A stretch of DNA of 64,000 nucleotides from Armigeres subalbatus (taxonomy: Eukaryota; Arthropoda; Insecta; Diptera; Culicidae): NCBI RefSeq assembly GCF_024139115.2, contig NC_085141.1, forward strand, positions 177,766,994 through 177,830,993, read 5' to 3'. The translations under genes were made by a program, and so were the position numbers. Each line of letters opens with the position of its first letter. Position 1 is the first letter of the stretch. Below, in pieces: positions 23,425 to 35,235 of the stretch. Below the pieces are notes generated by a model. The model saw nothing but the letters and a program-made list of their open reading frames with translations. It did not search any database and was not told the DNA's origin.

Positions 23425-23789
23425 AAAGCCTGATTAATCCACTTATCGGTATTAATGCCTTTCACATGTTTTACATACGAAAAAAATGTATGAGAAAGAA
23501 AAAAATAGAACCGATAGGTGAATATATTCCATAATTAATATTTATAGCAAGTTTTGCAGTTGATTGAATTTTTTTGTGCGAACAAGTTGGTTAAGGACAA
23601 GTGCTTGAAAATAATTTTGTACGTGTTTTTCGCACACACATACATACAAACACGCACACACAAACATCTTCTCAATTCGTTAAACTAAGTTGATTAGTTT
23701 ATAACCCTGTAAGCCCCATTTTTCCTATAAAAAGTTCATATTTGGGGCGATCCTATAGATTTTACGTACACTTAATGTTCGAGAAGGCA
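23425..23789 (-). mobile_element. Dispersed foldback-type element, copy C (reversed, short)
   Basis: Read on the minus strand, it starts TGCCTTCTCGAACATTAAGT, runs through the shared left module (AACGAATTGAGAAGATGTTT, then a TG-rich tract) and holds a partial 167-bp unit (CAAGCACTTGTCCTTAACCA). It ends GTGGATTAATC. It is the most diverged of the four copies. Confidence 0.7.
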
Positions 23790-23936
23790 AAACCAACAGT
23801 CCACTAGGACTAGCTATTACGAGAATTCCTTGGGGACCTATTCCGTAAAGCCAATGAGATTATTCGATAAAAGATACGCAGAGCAATTACCGTTTCGATT
23901 TTAGTTATATGTAACTACTCATCATAATTGAAGGAT

Positions 23937-24340
23937 GGAAAAAATGGAGGTGGCTGATCCCAAGTGCACCAACTGTGGCGACAAACATCGAGCCACCACA
24001 AACGGCTCCCCAAAGTGAGCCGAATTCCTGGAAATCCGGAAGAAGGCTTCCATCACGGCCCTCCCGAAGAAGAACCATGTTCCTGTAGTCAACGAGGTGA
24101 ACTTTCCAGCCATCCCGGCTCCCCATCGTGCGATTTCAATACGCCAACTGTGGTAACAAACATCGGGCCATCACAAGCGGGCGAATGACCCCCGCACCCT
24201 CCTCCAGGGTTCCGTCGGCAGTCGGAAAACGAAATCCCACTGGAAGAATCTGTTCCACTCTACACTCCGGAGCAACTGATGCCGATCCTCGGGCAGCTCG
24301 CCACTCGGCTGCATGGCTGCAAAACCCGTTTCGACCAGGT
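23937..24340 (+). pseudogene. Jockey-like retrotransposon ORF1 end
   Basis: Reads as a cysteine-knuckle remnant (ADPKCTNCGDKHRATTNG) followed by an AEFLEIRKKA block typical of ORF1 RNA-binding proteins. A related CGNKHRAI phrase reappears near 24140, suggesting a small internal duplication. Stops and frame changes throughout; the N-terminal part is missing, so this is a 5'-truncated insertion. Confidence 0.65.
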
Positions 24341-24366
24341 CTTCTCTCTTGGCATGTTCGTCATTG

Positions 24367-25256
24367 AAAATGGCTGCTAGGTCAACTGGAATGCTTGCTC
24401 GCTAAAGAGCAAAACAATTGAGCTGATGGATTTCCTTGTGGAAAAGGAAAAAGAGGTGGCGTTCATCACCGAAACGCACCTGAAACCGAAGGTGAACCTC
24501 AACATCCCGGAATTACGCATCATGCAACTAGCTCGGCCGACCAAGGGAGGTGGTGTGGTCATCGCTCTTCGCTACAATATAAACTGTCGTCTGCATCCAA
24601 GTTTCCAGCTTAGTGTCATCGAGGCCATCGGTGTCGAAATCACCACTTCTGTTGGCACAATCGCGCTCATCGCGGTGTACTGCCCAACCCAAAGTCGGTG
24701 ATGGCTCATCGGAGGGACATTGTTAAGCTAACGCAGAGTCAAGGTCAGTATATCATTGCTGGAGACCTGAATGTCAAGCATCAAGCAATCAAGGCAATAG
24801 TCGCGGCAATCGAAACAGCAATATTTGGAGCGACGACATGGAGGAAGGCCACTACATGATCCTGAGCCCGGATTCCCCCACTCGGCTTCGTCGGTCCGGC
24901 GTTCATTCGACAATCGACTTGTACATCACGAACATGAATAACCACGTCTCGCAGCCGGTCGTATACCAGGAGTTCAGCTCGGATCATTATCCAGTGGTGG
25001 TGGAAGTGGGCTCCTCGGTTAATCGGCATCGGCTGTCCCGGCGAAATTACCATCGAGTCGACTGGATCGGTTCCAAAGGTGCGTGGATGCCAACGTCAAC
25101 TACGAGGTGCGGCCGGAAACGCCTGAAGCAATTGATCGGCAGCTGCGTTCCATCGAGGAGGCGATCTCGGTGGCCCGTGACCAACATGTACCGACGGCTA
25201 GGCAGGTAAGCAACACCCTAACAATCGATACACTCACCAAAGATTTGATTCACAGT
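24367..25256 (+). pseudogene. Jockey-like ORF2, AP endonuclease domain
   Basis: The endonuclease nicks the target DNA. Readable blocks in order: WNACSLKSK, the catalytic-type ITETHLKP (about 24470), GGGVVIALRYN, IEAIGVEI, ALIAVYCPTQ (to 24701), then after a frame change AGDLNVKHQ (24757), and in the frame 24838-25209 the HSTIDLYITN and SSDHYPVVVEV blocks that close the fold. The AGDLN and SDHYP motifs are the usual APE signatures. It breaks near 24705, 24790 and 25080, then is interrupted by a foldback insert at about 25257. Confidence 0.85.
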
Positions 25257-26272
25257 TAGTTTCTATTACCGAAATCGGTAAAATTTTACTGAGTTTTTGA
25301 ACAGCTGACTTTACTCGGTAATTTTTAATGTTACTGATAACTCAGTAAAATTTTCAGCACATGAAATGTTAAAAAATACCGACTAGCTCAGTAAATCTTA
25401 TTGCTGACTTTTCGGTACTTTTATTGTTTACTTTGATTTCCCGAAGATTACAGTATTTTTTTTTTCTTAAAAAAATGTTCCCCACAAAATTTGTGTTTTC
25501 TTTAAAAAAAACACTATTGTTACAAATGTTATTTCATAAGAAATACTTTAATCCTCATATAATATAGTTTTGTTGATTGCATAGTAGAACTCTACGCTCC
25601 CTGGAAGGCCGAACGGTGTTATTATTTCCGACTGGGACTATATCGGTGAGCTGACATGGAAGCCTCTGCTCCCTGCTCTGCTCCGTCTGCTGCGGTATGA
25701 AGTATTCGCGCCGAAATTGTTCACGAGAATTTTAGATGCAGCACCTGTAGTCGGAATACACATGGGTCACACCTGGTCACACCGCTTGTTCGCCGTATTT
25801 CTGTTCTGCTTGCCTAAATGTAATATTTAGTTTCAACAGTTCTACTTCCAGCGGTTTTGTCGGTTTAAAGATCCACGATATGGCGATATTGTCTTCCAGG
25901 GAGCGTTCAGTTTGTCGAGATCTAGTGGCAAATAAAATTTGCCAGAAGTTTGGAATAGAAAAACGTGGCGGATGAAATGAAAATGTTTAACACAAAGGAA
26001 AGCTTAGTTGACGTTTAAGCTTTGAAGATTTGTTCGGTAAAACAATAAAAAACACTGGAATCTCGGTATTGACATCTACTGAGTAATTGTTCCATTCAGT
26101 AAATATTCTTTTATTACGGGGAAGTCGGTAAAAATCATTATAGAAGTCAGTAATGAAACAAATCTATTACTGGTGATCGGTAATATTTGGAGAAGTAACT
26201 GAGTTTTCGGTAATTTTTATGATTTACGGTTCTAAATCAGTAAAAAAAATTACCGAACAAGGAAAGCGCTGT
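25257..26272. mobile_element. Foldback insert inside the Jockey-like ORF2
   Basis: About 1 kb separating the endonuclease and RT parts. The ends carry repeated, inverted phrases: TTACCGAAATCGGTAAAATT at the left; TTACCGAACAAGG and GAGTTTTCGGTAATTTTTAT at the right. ACTGAGTTTT- and CGGTAA-type words are scattered through both arms. A second inverted pair, ACGCTCCCTGGAAG at about 25597 and its inverse at about 25896, frames a 310-bp core of higher GC, so the core may be a separate nested insertion. Confidence 0.6.
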
Positions 26273-27640
26273 TAAGTGTGTTCGATTGCGGAATGTCACT
26301 CGCAGGCAGTTTCAGCGTACTGGACTGCCTGAGCTTAAGGCACGATGCAATCGAATCTCAAAAATTATCAAGGCCAGAACGGTGGACCTCAAAAATAACG
26401 ATTTCTCGAACAAGATCCACACTCTCCCAGACTATGCAAAGCCGTTCTGGAAAATGACCAAAATACTAAAATCCAAGCGTCAGCCATTCCACAATAATGG
26501 CTCAAAGGATCGCTTGATAACTGCTGCAGAGAAAGTCGCTGAATTAGGTCGTCACTTCGTTAGTTCACACAATCTTGGGCAGAACATCATCAGTCCACAC
26601 GAAGCAGCTGTTAACGAGTATGCGCACAACATTCATCTGACTCCCAACGACTTCTCGGAGGAGTTGGAGATCTCAGCTGGCGAATTGACGGCCTATATCA
26701 AATCATCGAAGAACATGAAGGCCCCAGGTTTCTATAACATTTCGAATCTCGCATCGCTAATCTTTAATCAGTGTCTCGGCTCAGCTACTTCATCACAATC
26801 CTTAAGCCTGAGAAGGATCCTCCGTCTCCCAAAAGTTATCGTCCCATCAGCCTTCTCTCAGGGTTATCCAATTTATTCGAAAAAGCTATTCATCACCGGT
26901 TACTTGAGTCTGCCGAAAATGTTAACATCTTGCTCGAGGAACAGTTTGGTTTTCGAAGCGGTCGGTCAACCGTACACCAACTGACTCGATTTACCAACGT
27001 CCTCAGACGGAACAAGTTTGTCTCAAAAACGTCCGCCTTGGCCTTATTGTTAAAAAGGCATTCGACAATGTATGGCATGATGGCCTGGTGTACAAACTAC
27101 AACGCTACAATCTTCCCAGCTACCTGGTGAAAATCATAAACAATTACCTGTCGGCCAGGACATTTCGAGTCTCAATAAGCGGAGTGAGTTCCAATGCGCA
27201 CAAAATCACACAATGATCAACCGTCGGTCGTCATTGTCCCTTCAACATAAGCTTGCTGTCTATAAGGAAATCATCCTCCCTGTGATCGACTACGGCATGC
27301 CGGTCTGGGAGAGTCGCGCAAAAACCCACCAGCCACCACCTCTAACTTCAACGGGTCCAAAACAAAATCCTGAGGATGATCCTCTACAAGTCTACACCCG
27401 TCCCAGGACAAGAACATCTGAGGTCCACCATCTAACCGGGATAAAAACGTTACACGCACGCTTAGGTGAGTGTAAAGAAAAGTTTAGGGTCCGTAGCATG
27501 CATTCGGGTCAGGCTCCAATTAGGGCGCTAGTTCCAATCTAGGTTATCAAATTTTTAATGTAAATATTAGTGTACATAGTAGTTAGGTTATCAAATTTTA
27601 ATACACACTAGCGCTTACTAAAGGCCGTCATGATAAATTA
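26273..27640 (+). pseudogene. Jockey-like ORF2, reverse transcriptase domain
   Basis: Frame 26286-26984 gives the region before RT (FWKMTKILKSKRQP, then LGRHFVSSHNLG). A second frame from 26771 gives the fingers blocks ITILKPEKDP, SYRPISLLSGLSNLFEKAI and EEQFGFRSGRSTVHQL, then a decayed KAFDNVWHDGLVYKLQ block near 27055. The catalytic YADD region is deleted; 27213-27542 resumes in the thumb (INRRSSLSLQHKLAVYKEIILPVIDYGMPVWES). There are at least three frame breaks. The Jockey clade is inferred from these blocks. Confidence 0.85.
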
Positions 27641-28163
27641 TATTTTAAGAATCAAATAACAATATAAAAAATCAAAAAACATGAAAAACGACCAGTAAAT
27701 AACATCTGAATGTTCCATAAAATGCTACCATAAATCCGAAAAATAGTTCAGGAGATTCCATATAGAATAGCTTTATGATCCTTAACTGAGCTCATATTTA
27801 GCAATTAATAGGAAAATATGTTCCTTTGATATGGTCAAGAAAAACATCCACAAATGATACACAAATCTTTGGAAAATGATCCACAAAAATCTGTATTTTG
27901 TTCCATAAAACTTCAAATTTGCGCATTTTTTATCGTGATGATGATTCATAATTTCAATAATATGATCCATAATTCTGGCCATTTGATCCCATAGCTTTGT
28001 TCAAATGATCCATAGTTTTGGTGATATGATCCATAAATTTTGCCAAATGATCCATAGATTTTAAAAAATGTGTGGATCAATTAATATAGTTTCATTGGCC
28101 TTCTTTGCAAGTACATTATCAAAATTATGGATCATATGACCAAACTTTTAATTATGGATCATA
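27641..28163. repeat. Interspersed ATGATCCATA-word tract
   Basis: ATGATCCATAAATTTTG-like phrases recur every 20-40 bp on both strands (for example about 27835, 27870, 28010, 28030, 28045, 28130). The tract resumes after the MITE at 28715-28740, so the MITE inserted into it. No coding. Confidence 0.65.
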
Positions 28164-28714
28164 TAGGGTAAAGTGCCCAATAGTGGACCCCTAACCAATA
28201 GTGGACCCTCAAGCCATTTTTGCATTATTATTCCATCGGGAGAACCTACCTTACAGTCCTATGATTTGATTACATGCGTTGGAAATTTTTTTTAGGTCTT
28301 TATTTGAGTGATTTTTAAAATTTGAATTAAGTTCATCACTGGGCGTTGGAAATGCTATGGAAAGTAAAATTAGATGATTTTTTACAATTCTCTAAAAAAT
28401 AAACACGAGAGTGTCCATTTTAGGAATATTTTGGGGGGTCCATAATAGGGAAGAAGAAATCAAATGAAGTGTCGACTATAGGGAAGCAAATTCCTATTAT
28501 GGACCCCCAGGGGAAAACTCAGTCAGACTTTAAAATTTCAATTTCAACGAATAACGCCGTGTATTTGAGTGTTTTGTGTACGTATCACGAAGAGGAGATG
28601 CAGAACATGGTGTTAGATATCAAGCAGAATCAATATGAAGAAAATTTCTACTCCTTAGGGCAGCAAGAGCTAAATCCCGCTACTAGGGGGTCCACTATTG
28701 GGCATTTTACCATA
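28164..28714. mobile_element. TAGGG-ended MITE, family 1
   Basis: Ends: TAGGGTAAAGTGCCCAATAG, then TGGACCCC, mirrored by GGGGTCCACTATTGGGCAT, then TTTACCATA; about 26 bp of inverted match with TA at both edges. The phrase TATTATGGACCCCC also occurs internally at 28495 and TAGTGGACCC at 28200. The 120-codon frame 28469-28831 runs out of the element and resembles nothing. Confidence 0.8.
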
Positions 28715-28745
28715 ACCAAACTTTTATGGATCATATTACTGACAT

Positions 28746-29765
28746 TACAATATTACGACATTACTGATCTAAAAACAACACTTTTATACGATTGTAGCAT
28801 ACTAATCAAAAGTATCCCCAATATTAAATAAGTATCTATATTTTACTTTTAAATTTTGTTTATGCGGTTTTCGGTGAAGTAAAAAACAAATTGATGAACT
28901 CGATGCAATATTGATCGTTTAGAATAAGTTTTCAATTAATTAAACTCAATAGTCATATTGGATGCATATCCCTGATTAAAATAACATATTGATCAAGGCT
29001 GACATATGATGTCTTACGATGTTAAGCTTTATCAGTTTTGACGTACGTTATTTTGTGTTGGTGTTGGCTACGCTAAAAATGACCTCTTATCATGGGCCTG
29101 ACTGAAACAATTCGAAACGGCGTTTATTAACTTTCATTAGGATTAGGTTTATTAACTTTGTTGGTCTTCTTTTCCTATCGTGGAGGTTGGTTCATCCTTA
29201 GTCTGATTAAATTATGATAAATAAAGCACACTTTTTTGACCGAGTTTGCCACTCATCTGACATTCGGACAGCGAAACGTAAACAGAAACGGTCCTCCAGG
29301 AGTGACAATAATATTAATTGCTTTATAATAAAATATCGTAATTGCTTTAAAGTGACGTGCCAATTTCGGTGACGGTATCGAAAGGGGAACGTTTATCTGA
29401 TGCCCCGGAGAACAACGTTGTCGAGGCGAAGTGAAACTTACCATTGTTGCGGGCAGTGAGTGCGATTAATTGCGATAATTTGAGTGGTTCGAATTCTTCC
29501 GGAGAGATCATGCGAGCGATCGATTTTTTACGACTCTATCTTGTCTTGTCTCGTTTATGCCGTTCGTGTCAGAGGGTGATTAATCAGTTGTGGCGTTGAA
29601 TAAGCGGCGCGGATTCGGGAATATTGATGATGTGCTTCGGTATTTTTGTTGATTCAGCTAACTGTTTCCAATTTATTTCAGTGGTCCACTTCTCATGCTT
29701 CAAATGAAGTGCAGTTTCCTCTCACTATGGCCATAACATGTACCGAGACTTCATTTTGAAACTGC
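28746..29765. other. Unassigned intergenic DNA
   Basis: No gene recognised. The segment 29400-29640 is less AT-rich than its surroundings and could be host regulatory DNA; I see no specific motif to support that. Confidence 0.4.
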
Positions 29766-29768
29766 TTA

Positions 29769-29934
29769 GGGGCCGTACACATATTACGTAAGCACTTATG
29801 GGGGGAGGGGGGGGTCGGTCAATATCTTACGCTCCATATAAATAAAAATTCATTTGTATGAAAAAATTCTTACAAGAGGGGGGGGGGGGTCGAAAACCCC
29901 AGAAAAATTGCTTACGTAATAAGTGTACGACCCC
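29769..29934. mobile_element. 166-bp MITE with TTA flanks
   Basis: GGGGCCGTACACATATTACG, then TAAGCA at the left, mirrored by TGCTTACGTAATAAGTGTAC, then GACCCC at the right. TTA occurs on both sides (29766-29768 and 29935-29937), the 3-bp duplication of PIF/Harbinger elements. Two long G runs lie inside. Confidence 0.85.
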
Positions 29935-29937
29935 TTA

Positions 29938-32268
29938 TGACGTGCGGGCTGTAGCCTAGTAATTGTTCCATTAGATGTTAAAGTAAATAGTGGTCTAACA
30001 TGAGGAACAAACCCAGAAAAACATATATTTGATCTATCTGCTTCTGCAATTGCATGAAACTATCTTTACGATAAATTATCTCCAATGTAGCACGGAAATC
30101 ATTTCAATAGAACAAATAAGCTCTACTCGGCTGCACACTCTTGTAACGCATGAATTGTGTTTTGCAGACTTTCATTCTGACCACACGTTGAAATTACCCG
30201 CAGAAAAATGCATCCGTTGCATTGGATATCCCACGTCCAGCCTTAACATGCGATCGATGGATGGCTTCTCACAGCACCACCATGATCAAGATTCAAATCA
30301 ATTAGATACCGTTTCGAATATAAATCTACTAACTTGCGCGTACATTAAGGTATAAGGCACCTAGACATAGAAGCACATCAAAGCAGGTGAATCACGGTAG
30401 GATTGAATTTATGGTTCTTCTAATTACAAGAGCTTTACATTAAAATGAATCAATCATGTTCGTGCTGCCTTTTGCTGTATTTTATGTACCAATTGCCACC
30501 CACTTAAGGCATGTGAGTTGTGCTAATGTGTTAAACAGAAGTTCATTTTTTCTTTAGGAAGTATGAGTACTGCCAACTCTAAGCACTGACACTAACGGCC
30601 TCACGCCCTTGTGGAACTTCTCGACGTAACCCAGAAGGGGATCTAAGCCCCCGGGTGCTGGTATATAGCCAACGGCAGCCTATGGGGTGGGTTATGCAAA
30701 AGTTTTCGGACCTTGCTAATAGCTGGAAATCGGAAGGTTTGCTTAAGGACATAGTTGGAAGAGTACCACGATGGCAGTCAAGATGGCACCGGACCTTCCA
30801 CGGGTCAATACCACACCTCCTGCATCCCTCTCCCACCAGCATTCGAATGCTTCGAACAGCATCGAACAAAAGTTTAATATTCAAATTATTAACCTGTTCA
30901 CAGCATATTTCTTCACTTCCCGTGATAATGAACATGTTTATCCAAAGAGTCCTATGTATTTCGGCTAGAATAATATCATAAATTAGCAGTTTCATGCCAA
31001 TTTATTAGCCGTTCGCGATTTGGTGGGTTTATCACTGCACTTCACTTCTTCTCAAAGGGCACTGAAAATATCAAGTTTTTACTCACTTCTCCGCACATGA
31101 ACACCCCGAAATGTTGATGGAATGCAAATTAAACATCAATTTTCGAAATCAGTCACTTGTTGCAACCGAAAACTTAATATAAACTGCTCTTTTTTCCCGA
31201 AAAAAACGATTAAAAACTGATCGCGGAGCAAATGTAAACAACGGCACCGGCAGCAGCAAACTAATAAACAGGGTTGTTCAAAAAATAATTTTCGATTATG
31301 ATTTATAATTTGGGTGCTATCCGATGGTTTGGGCTAGTTTGATTAGAGGCTTACCGTGTACATGTCGTTTCAGGTTTGTATGACAGTTGATATGGCGAGG
31401 TTGAATTGAACATTATTCTGATTCTGGCACTCCGTCATTGGGCGATGGCGAGGGGGGAGACCATATGACTGGATGAAATATTCAAGAGCTTCAGCTCCAT
31501 AGACAATCCATATAGAATGGTCGTTAAAATAGTTGGGAGTCGATTTAAAGCGAGGTTGCGAATCTTTAGCATGATCATTAGACTTCTTAGAAGGCATCAG
31601 TGAAACGTGAAATTCAACAAAATACCCAGAATTTGTCTTTGATATCTATCGCACCACGGGCAGTTACTTCTAGTCTAGTCTAGTCTACACAATCGCGCAA
31701 GGGGAAAATGCTTCATACAAAAAGTGTGACGTGGAGGTGAGTGGGGTACAAAATGCTATTTTTGTGTTACGTAATAAATGGATCTTTCCTGCGGTGCGGT
31801 TTTCGTTCAGTGAAGTCGCAGGAATGTTGCTTTCAGCTATGTGGGTTCTCTTTTCGCCAGCGTTTGGAGGGGAGGCACTGTAGCCAGTGTAATAAAAGGT
31901 TTAGTTTCCCATACTAGTTTTCATACAAACTTGAACCGGCTTGCGCTCAACCAGTTTTTGTTCAAATCGGTTTTTGGAGGACACTCGGAGCATGGGACGG
32001 AATCGAGTGAGCGTGGTGGTGCTGGGTCGTTTTTTGAACCACCCTACTAATATTCTTTGTTTTTTTTTATAAATACGATACCAATACTACTACAGTATAT
32101 GACAGTTTTTATTGTACCAATACTTTCAAAGCTTTGTTTTGGTACTCAACCCACCTTCACCTTAAAATAATTAACATTAAACGTATTTTGTTTGTTTTCA
32201 GGGTTAATACAGTTCTGCATTATTCCCATGTAGTAGTATAAGAACTTGGCATATATAAGAATTATATA
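29938..32268. other. Unassigned intergenic DNA
   Basis: No gene recognised. A segment at 30590-30690 (GTGGAACTTCTCGACGTAAC, then CCAGAAGGGG) gives open frames on both strands and looks like dispersed-repeat DNA; no domain is visible. A decayed relative of the 29769 MITE may lie at 31715-31785 (GTGACGTGGAGGTGAGTGGGG and GTTACGTAATAAATGG). Confidence 0.4.
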
Positions 32269-32373
32269 ATACTATGTTCGCACTAGGGCCTTGTAACATG
32301 TCATTCGGCTATCTTGATGAGCTTTCTTTTGTCGATAATTTGAATAATTCAGGTCGTAGTGCGAACATAGTAT
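32269..32373. mobile_element. 105-bp MITE
   Basis: ATACTATGTTCGCACTA at the left and its perfect inverse TAGTGCGAACATAGTAT at the right, 17 of 17 bases. The centre is about 70 bp. Confidence 0.85.
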
Positions 32374-32515
32374 TAGACTGAAACGCAATACCCTGTATAA
32401 TATTGCTTTGGAGAATCTGAATGGAGTATCTATACGTGCATTGGTGTAATCAGTAGTGAATCTATTTTTAAAATGTATCCTGTTTATATTGTGAATGTAT
32501 TAAAAAAGTATATTG

Positions 32516-32593
32516 ATTCGATCTGGATTTGAACCCAGGTCTGGTTTGATCATCTGCACAGCGCACAAATGCACTAGCCCAGAGTCCAACTAA
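32516..32593 (-). mobile_element. tRNA-like SINE head
   Basis: The minus strand reads TTAGTTGGACTC...CCTGGGTTCAAATCCAGATC. It has a B box with a short T stem (CTGG/CCAG) and an A-box-like start cut by the neighbouring MITE. This is a relic of a tRNA-related element. Confidence 0.55.
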
Positions 32594-32894
32594 GGCTGTG
32601 AACCATTCCACCGATCCGTTTAACTTTTAGTTAAAATTTGACACTCCGATGGTTATTTTCCCATCGTGGTTAAAATTTTACTCCGAAGCCGACCCATTTG
32701 AGTTTTGACAGATTGATAGTTATTCGGAACGAAATGGATTTGGCGCCAATTTTCTCGCGAACAAAGTTTAACTATCGAACTGTCAAATCTAACCATGCTC
32801 CGGAGCAGGGTTTTTTTTTAACCAGGGCGAAATAACCATCGAACTGTCAAATTTTAACTAAAAGTTAAACGAATCGGTGGAATGGTTCACAGCC
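32594..32894. mobile_element. 301-bp MITE with 49-bp inverted ends and TAA flanks
   Basis: Left end GGCTGTGAACCATTCCACCG, continuing through GTTTAACTTTTAGTTAAAAT, then TTGAC; the right end is its inverse with one mismatch over about 48 bp. TAA lies on both sides (32591-32593 and 32895-32897), fitting a 3-bp PIF/Harbinger-type duplication. Inside, CTCCGAAGC and CTCCGGAGC repeat and the phrase AACTGTCAAAT recurs. Confidence 0.85.
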
Positions 32895-32897
32895 TAA

Positions 32898-34480
32898 GTT
32901 ACTTATGTAAGTGATGGCTGAAAGCCAACGTAAGACACAACGATCTTAAACAGTAGGCTGACTGTGTGAAGATGACATTTTTTGTATAGTTCTTATGTAG
33001 AGATTATATAATATAGGCCCTTACAGTTCTTGCATAAAAGTTTTGGTTTGGGTGTAGAAGCTTACTGAACGAAGCACATTAATTTCGTGTTGGATTGATC
33101 TCAAACACGGTTTTCGTCTGCGTGTTTTCAAAATAACTTCGTTCACAATAAATATTTACTCGCTTACCAAGGTGACTTCCCATGAATTCCTTGCTCAACT
33201 CTCCCTTTCCCGTGGCGTTCATGGAGATGGAACGGATTCCTCGGTCTCTTGTAGCAATGAGTGTTGAACTAATTTTCCTCTCCTAATCCTTAATTGACTA
33301 TGAGGACGTGGCCGGTATTGCTATTGATCTTGAATTAAAGAAACTCCAAATCATATAGAGTAAATCACTACTTGGGCCTATGGACCCGGTTCCCGGCTCA
33401 TTGCACAGAAAACTAATGATTTATACTGTTTGGAAGCAGTAGGTTTATGATTGATAATTTTTAAAAAGTCTCTCATTTATTTTTCACAATACTTAATATT
33501 TTTCAACCACTTGTTTTGCTCCTAATTGATCCAATTGTAGAAAATAAAAATGTCGATTTTAAAATTTCGCTCTCCGTTGCCACACCACTGAGCCGGAGTG
33601 ATTCTTTCCACTTTTACAAAACGGTATCATCAAATAAGCACCTACCTGAAAATCGTCACAGTGCTCGATACAACCAATGCTTGAAGCTGTTAATCACCAC
33701 ACAATAATGCTAAACTCACGCACTTTAATCTGTTCTATTTGTTCGTATCACTAGAATTTATATAAACATATTAGAATACATTTGAAAATGTACTCCTCAA
33801 CCGAACAAAAAATCACCTCGGCCCAAGAACTTCTAGCCGCATCATGCTGCCAAAAGGCCAGGAGTATGAAAATGATCCTTCGTCGTTAGTAGGAAAACTG
33901 TCTAATATGTTGACGCTTTCATGTTATTTATAATTCTCTCGATTTTAAAAGGTGAAAAAATATTGCTTTTTACTATTTCGAAGAAATTTGAATGAGTAAA
34001 TATATCTTCTCAACCAAATAAAAATGATTATCAATAATACCATCTGGCATCTTGTTGTCGTGGAACGAGCATACTTTTGTTTACGTCGTATTTTCTACCT
34101 TCCCGAGAGAGAATGAGAGTAAAATGTTGAGAGATTGAGTGAAAATTTGCTTAAGCCGGGAATTAACTTTATGTGTGCCGGAACGGCAATCGCTATGACT
34201 GAAATGAGTTCTGCACCTCGTTAGATTAAATCAAATAAAAGCTTTTCTGAACGATATTTAGCACGAATAGCTATTTTTTAAGCAGAAGTGAACCCCAATG
34301 CAGTATTATACAGCCCACAACATTCAGGAAAAGTTGCTTCCTGCCGTAAATATCAATTAAATAATGCAGTCGTACGCATGTTAGGCCGGGAATGGGGTAA
34401 GAAAACCTACTCCAAATCTGTGCATGTTATTTCTCGACCAATCACGACTGGCAACTACGATGTGTACAGTCAATTAAGCT
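32898..34480. other. Unassigned intergenic DNA
   Basis: AT-rich, with no frame above about 65 codons and no family resemblance. I see nothing specific. Confidence 0.45.
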
Positions 34481-34491
34481 AAGCTATGCTA

Positions 34492-34772
34492 TGGGTCCCT
34501 ATGGGGCCCTCCTTAGCCGTGTAGTAAGACGCGCGGAAACAAACCAAGACCATTCTGATGGTGGCTGGGTTCGATACCCGGTACTGGTATAGGCAATTTT
34601 CGGATTGGAAATTGTCTCGACTGTTAGCCTCATGATATACGAATGCAAAAATGGTAACCTGGCTTAGAAACCTCGCAGTTAATAACTGTGGTAGTGCTTA
34701 TTGAACACTAAGCTGCGAGGCGGCTCTGTCCCAGTGTGGGGATGTAATGCCAGTAAGAAGAAGAAGAAGAAG
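34492..34772 (+). mobile_element. Feilai-like tRNA-derived SINE, full length
   Basis: Head with an A box (TTAGCCGTGTAGTAAGA) and B box (GGGTTCGATACC). The body includes GGCAATTTTCGGATTGGAAA, TTAGCCTCATGATATACGAA and CTAAGCTGCGAGGCGGCTCT; the 3' end is TGTAATGCCAGTAAGAAG plus a GAA run. It is flanked by an 11-bp direct repeat AAGCTATGCTA (34481-34491 and 34773-34783), the target duplication. The match to Feilai of Aedes is from memory. It would be transcribed by pol III and moved by a LINE. Confidence 0.85.
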
Positions 34773-34799
34773 AAGCTATGCTAAGCAAACGACCACTTT

Positions 34800-35000
34800 T
34801 GCCAAACGGCACTTTCAGTGAATTGTTAGACCAAGTGATTTTTTCGGCCAAATGATCGATTCGGCTGTACGTCCCTTACGGAGCAAACTGTTTCCGGTGT
34901 AATAGCCGTTTCGGCCAAACGTTCGATTCGGCCAAATGGATGACTTTTAGCCTAACCGGTTATTTGGTCAAATGACTTTCGGCCAAAACGACCCTTCCCC
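34800..35000. repeat. TTCGGCCAAA-word tract
   Basis: Repeated TTTCGGCCAAA, ATTCGGCCAAATG and CCAAATGACTTTCGGCCAAA phrases at irregular 25-60-bp spacing. No coding. Confidence 0.6.
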
Positions 35001-35054
35001 CGTTTTATTGTATAGATGTTTTATCCAAATGTGGAAAACTTCGGTTTATCCCAG

Positions 35055-35235
35055 CTTCTTATTCTTCTTCTTTCTATTGGCATTATATCCCCCACGGAGC
35101 CATTGCCACACAGCAGTATTATTGTCACCCATTCAGCTCTCCAACTGTTATTACCTGCGAGAGTTTCTAAGTCGAGTTACCATTTTAGCATTCGTATCCC
35201 ATGAGGCTAACACAATGATAATTTCATGCCTGCTA
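35055..35235 (-). mobile_element. Feilai-like SINE, diverged reverse copy
   Basis: Starts with the inverse of the GAA tail (CTTCTTATTCTTCTTCTTTC) and CTATTGGCATTATATCCCC. The inverse of the GCATTCGTAT...GAGGCTAACA block follows near 35190. The tRNA head is missing. Confidence 0.75.

Noticed and set aside
28469..28831. 120-codon protein
   Set aside because: Starts inside a MITE and runs out through its terminal repeat; no domain.
30579..30995. 138-codon minus-strand protein
   Set aside because: The plus strand is open over the same stretch, no domain is visible, and the region looks repetitive.
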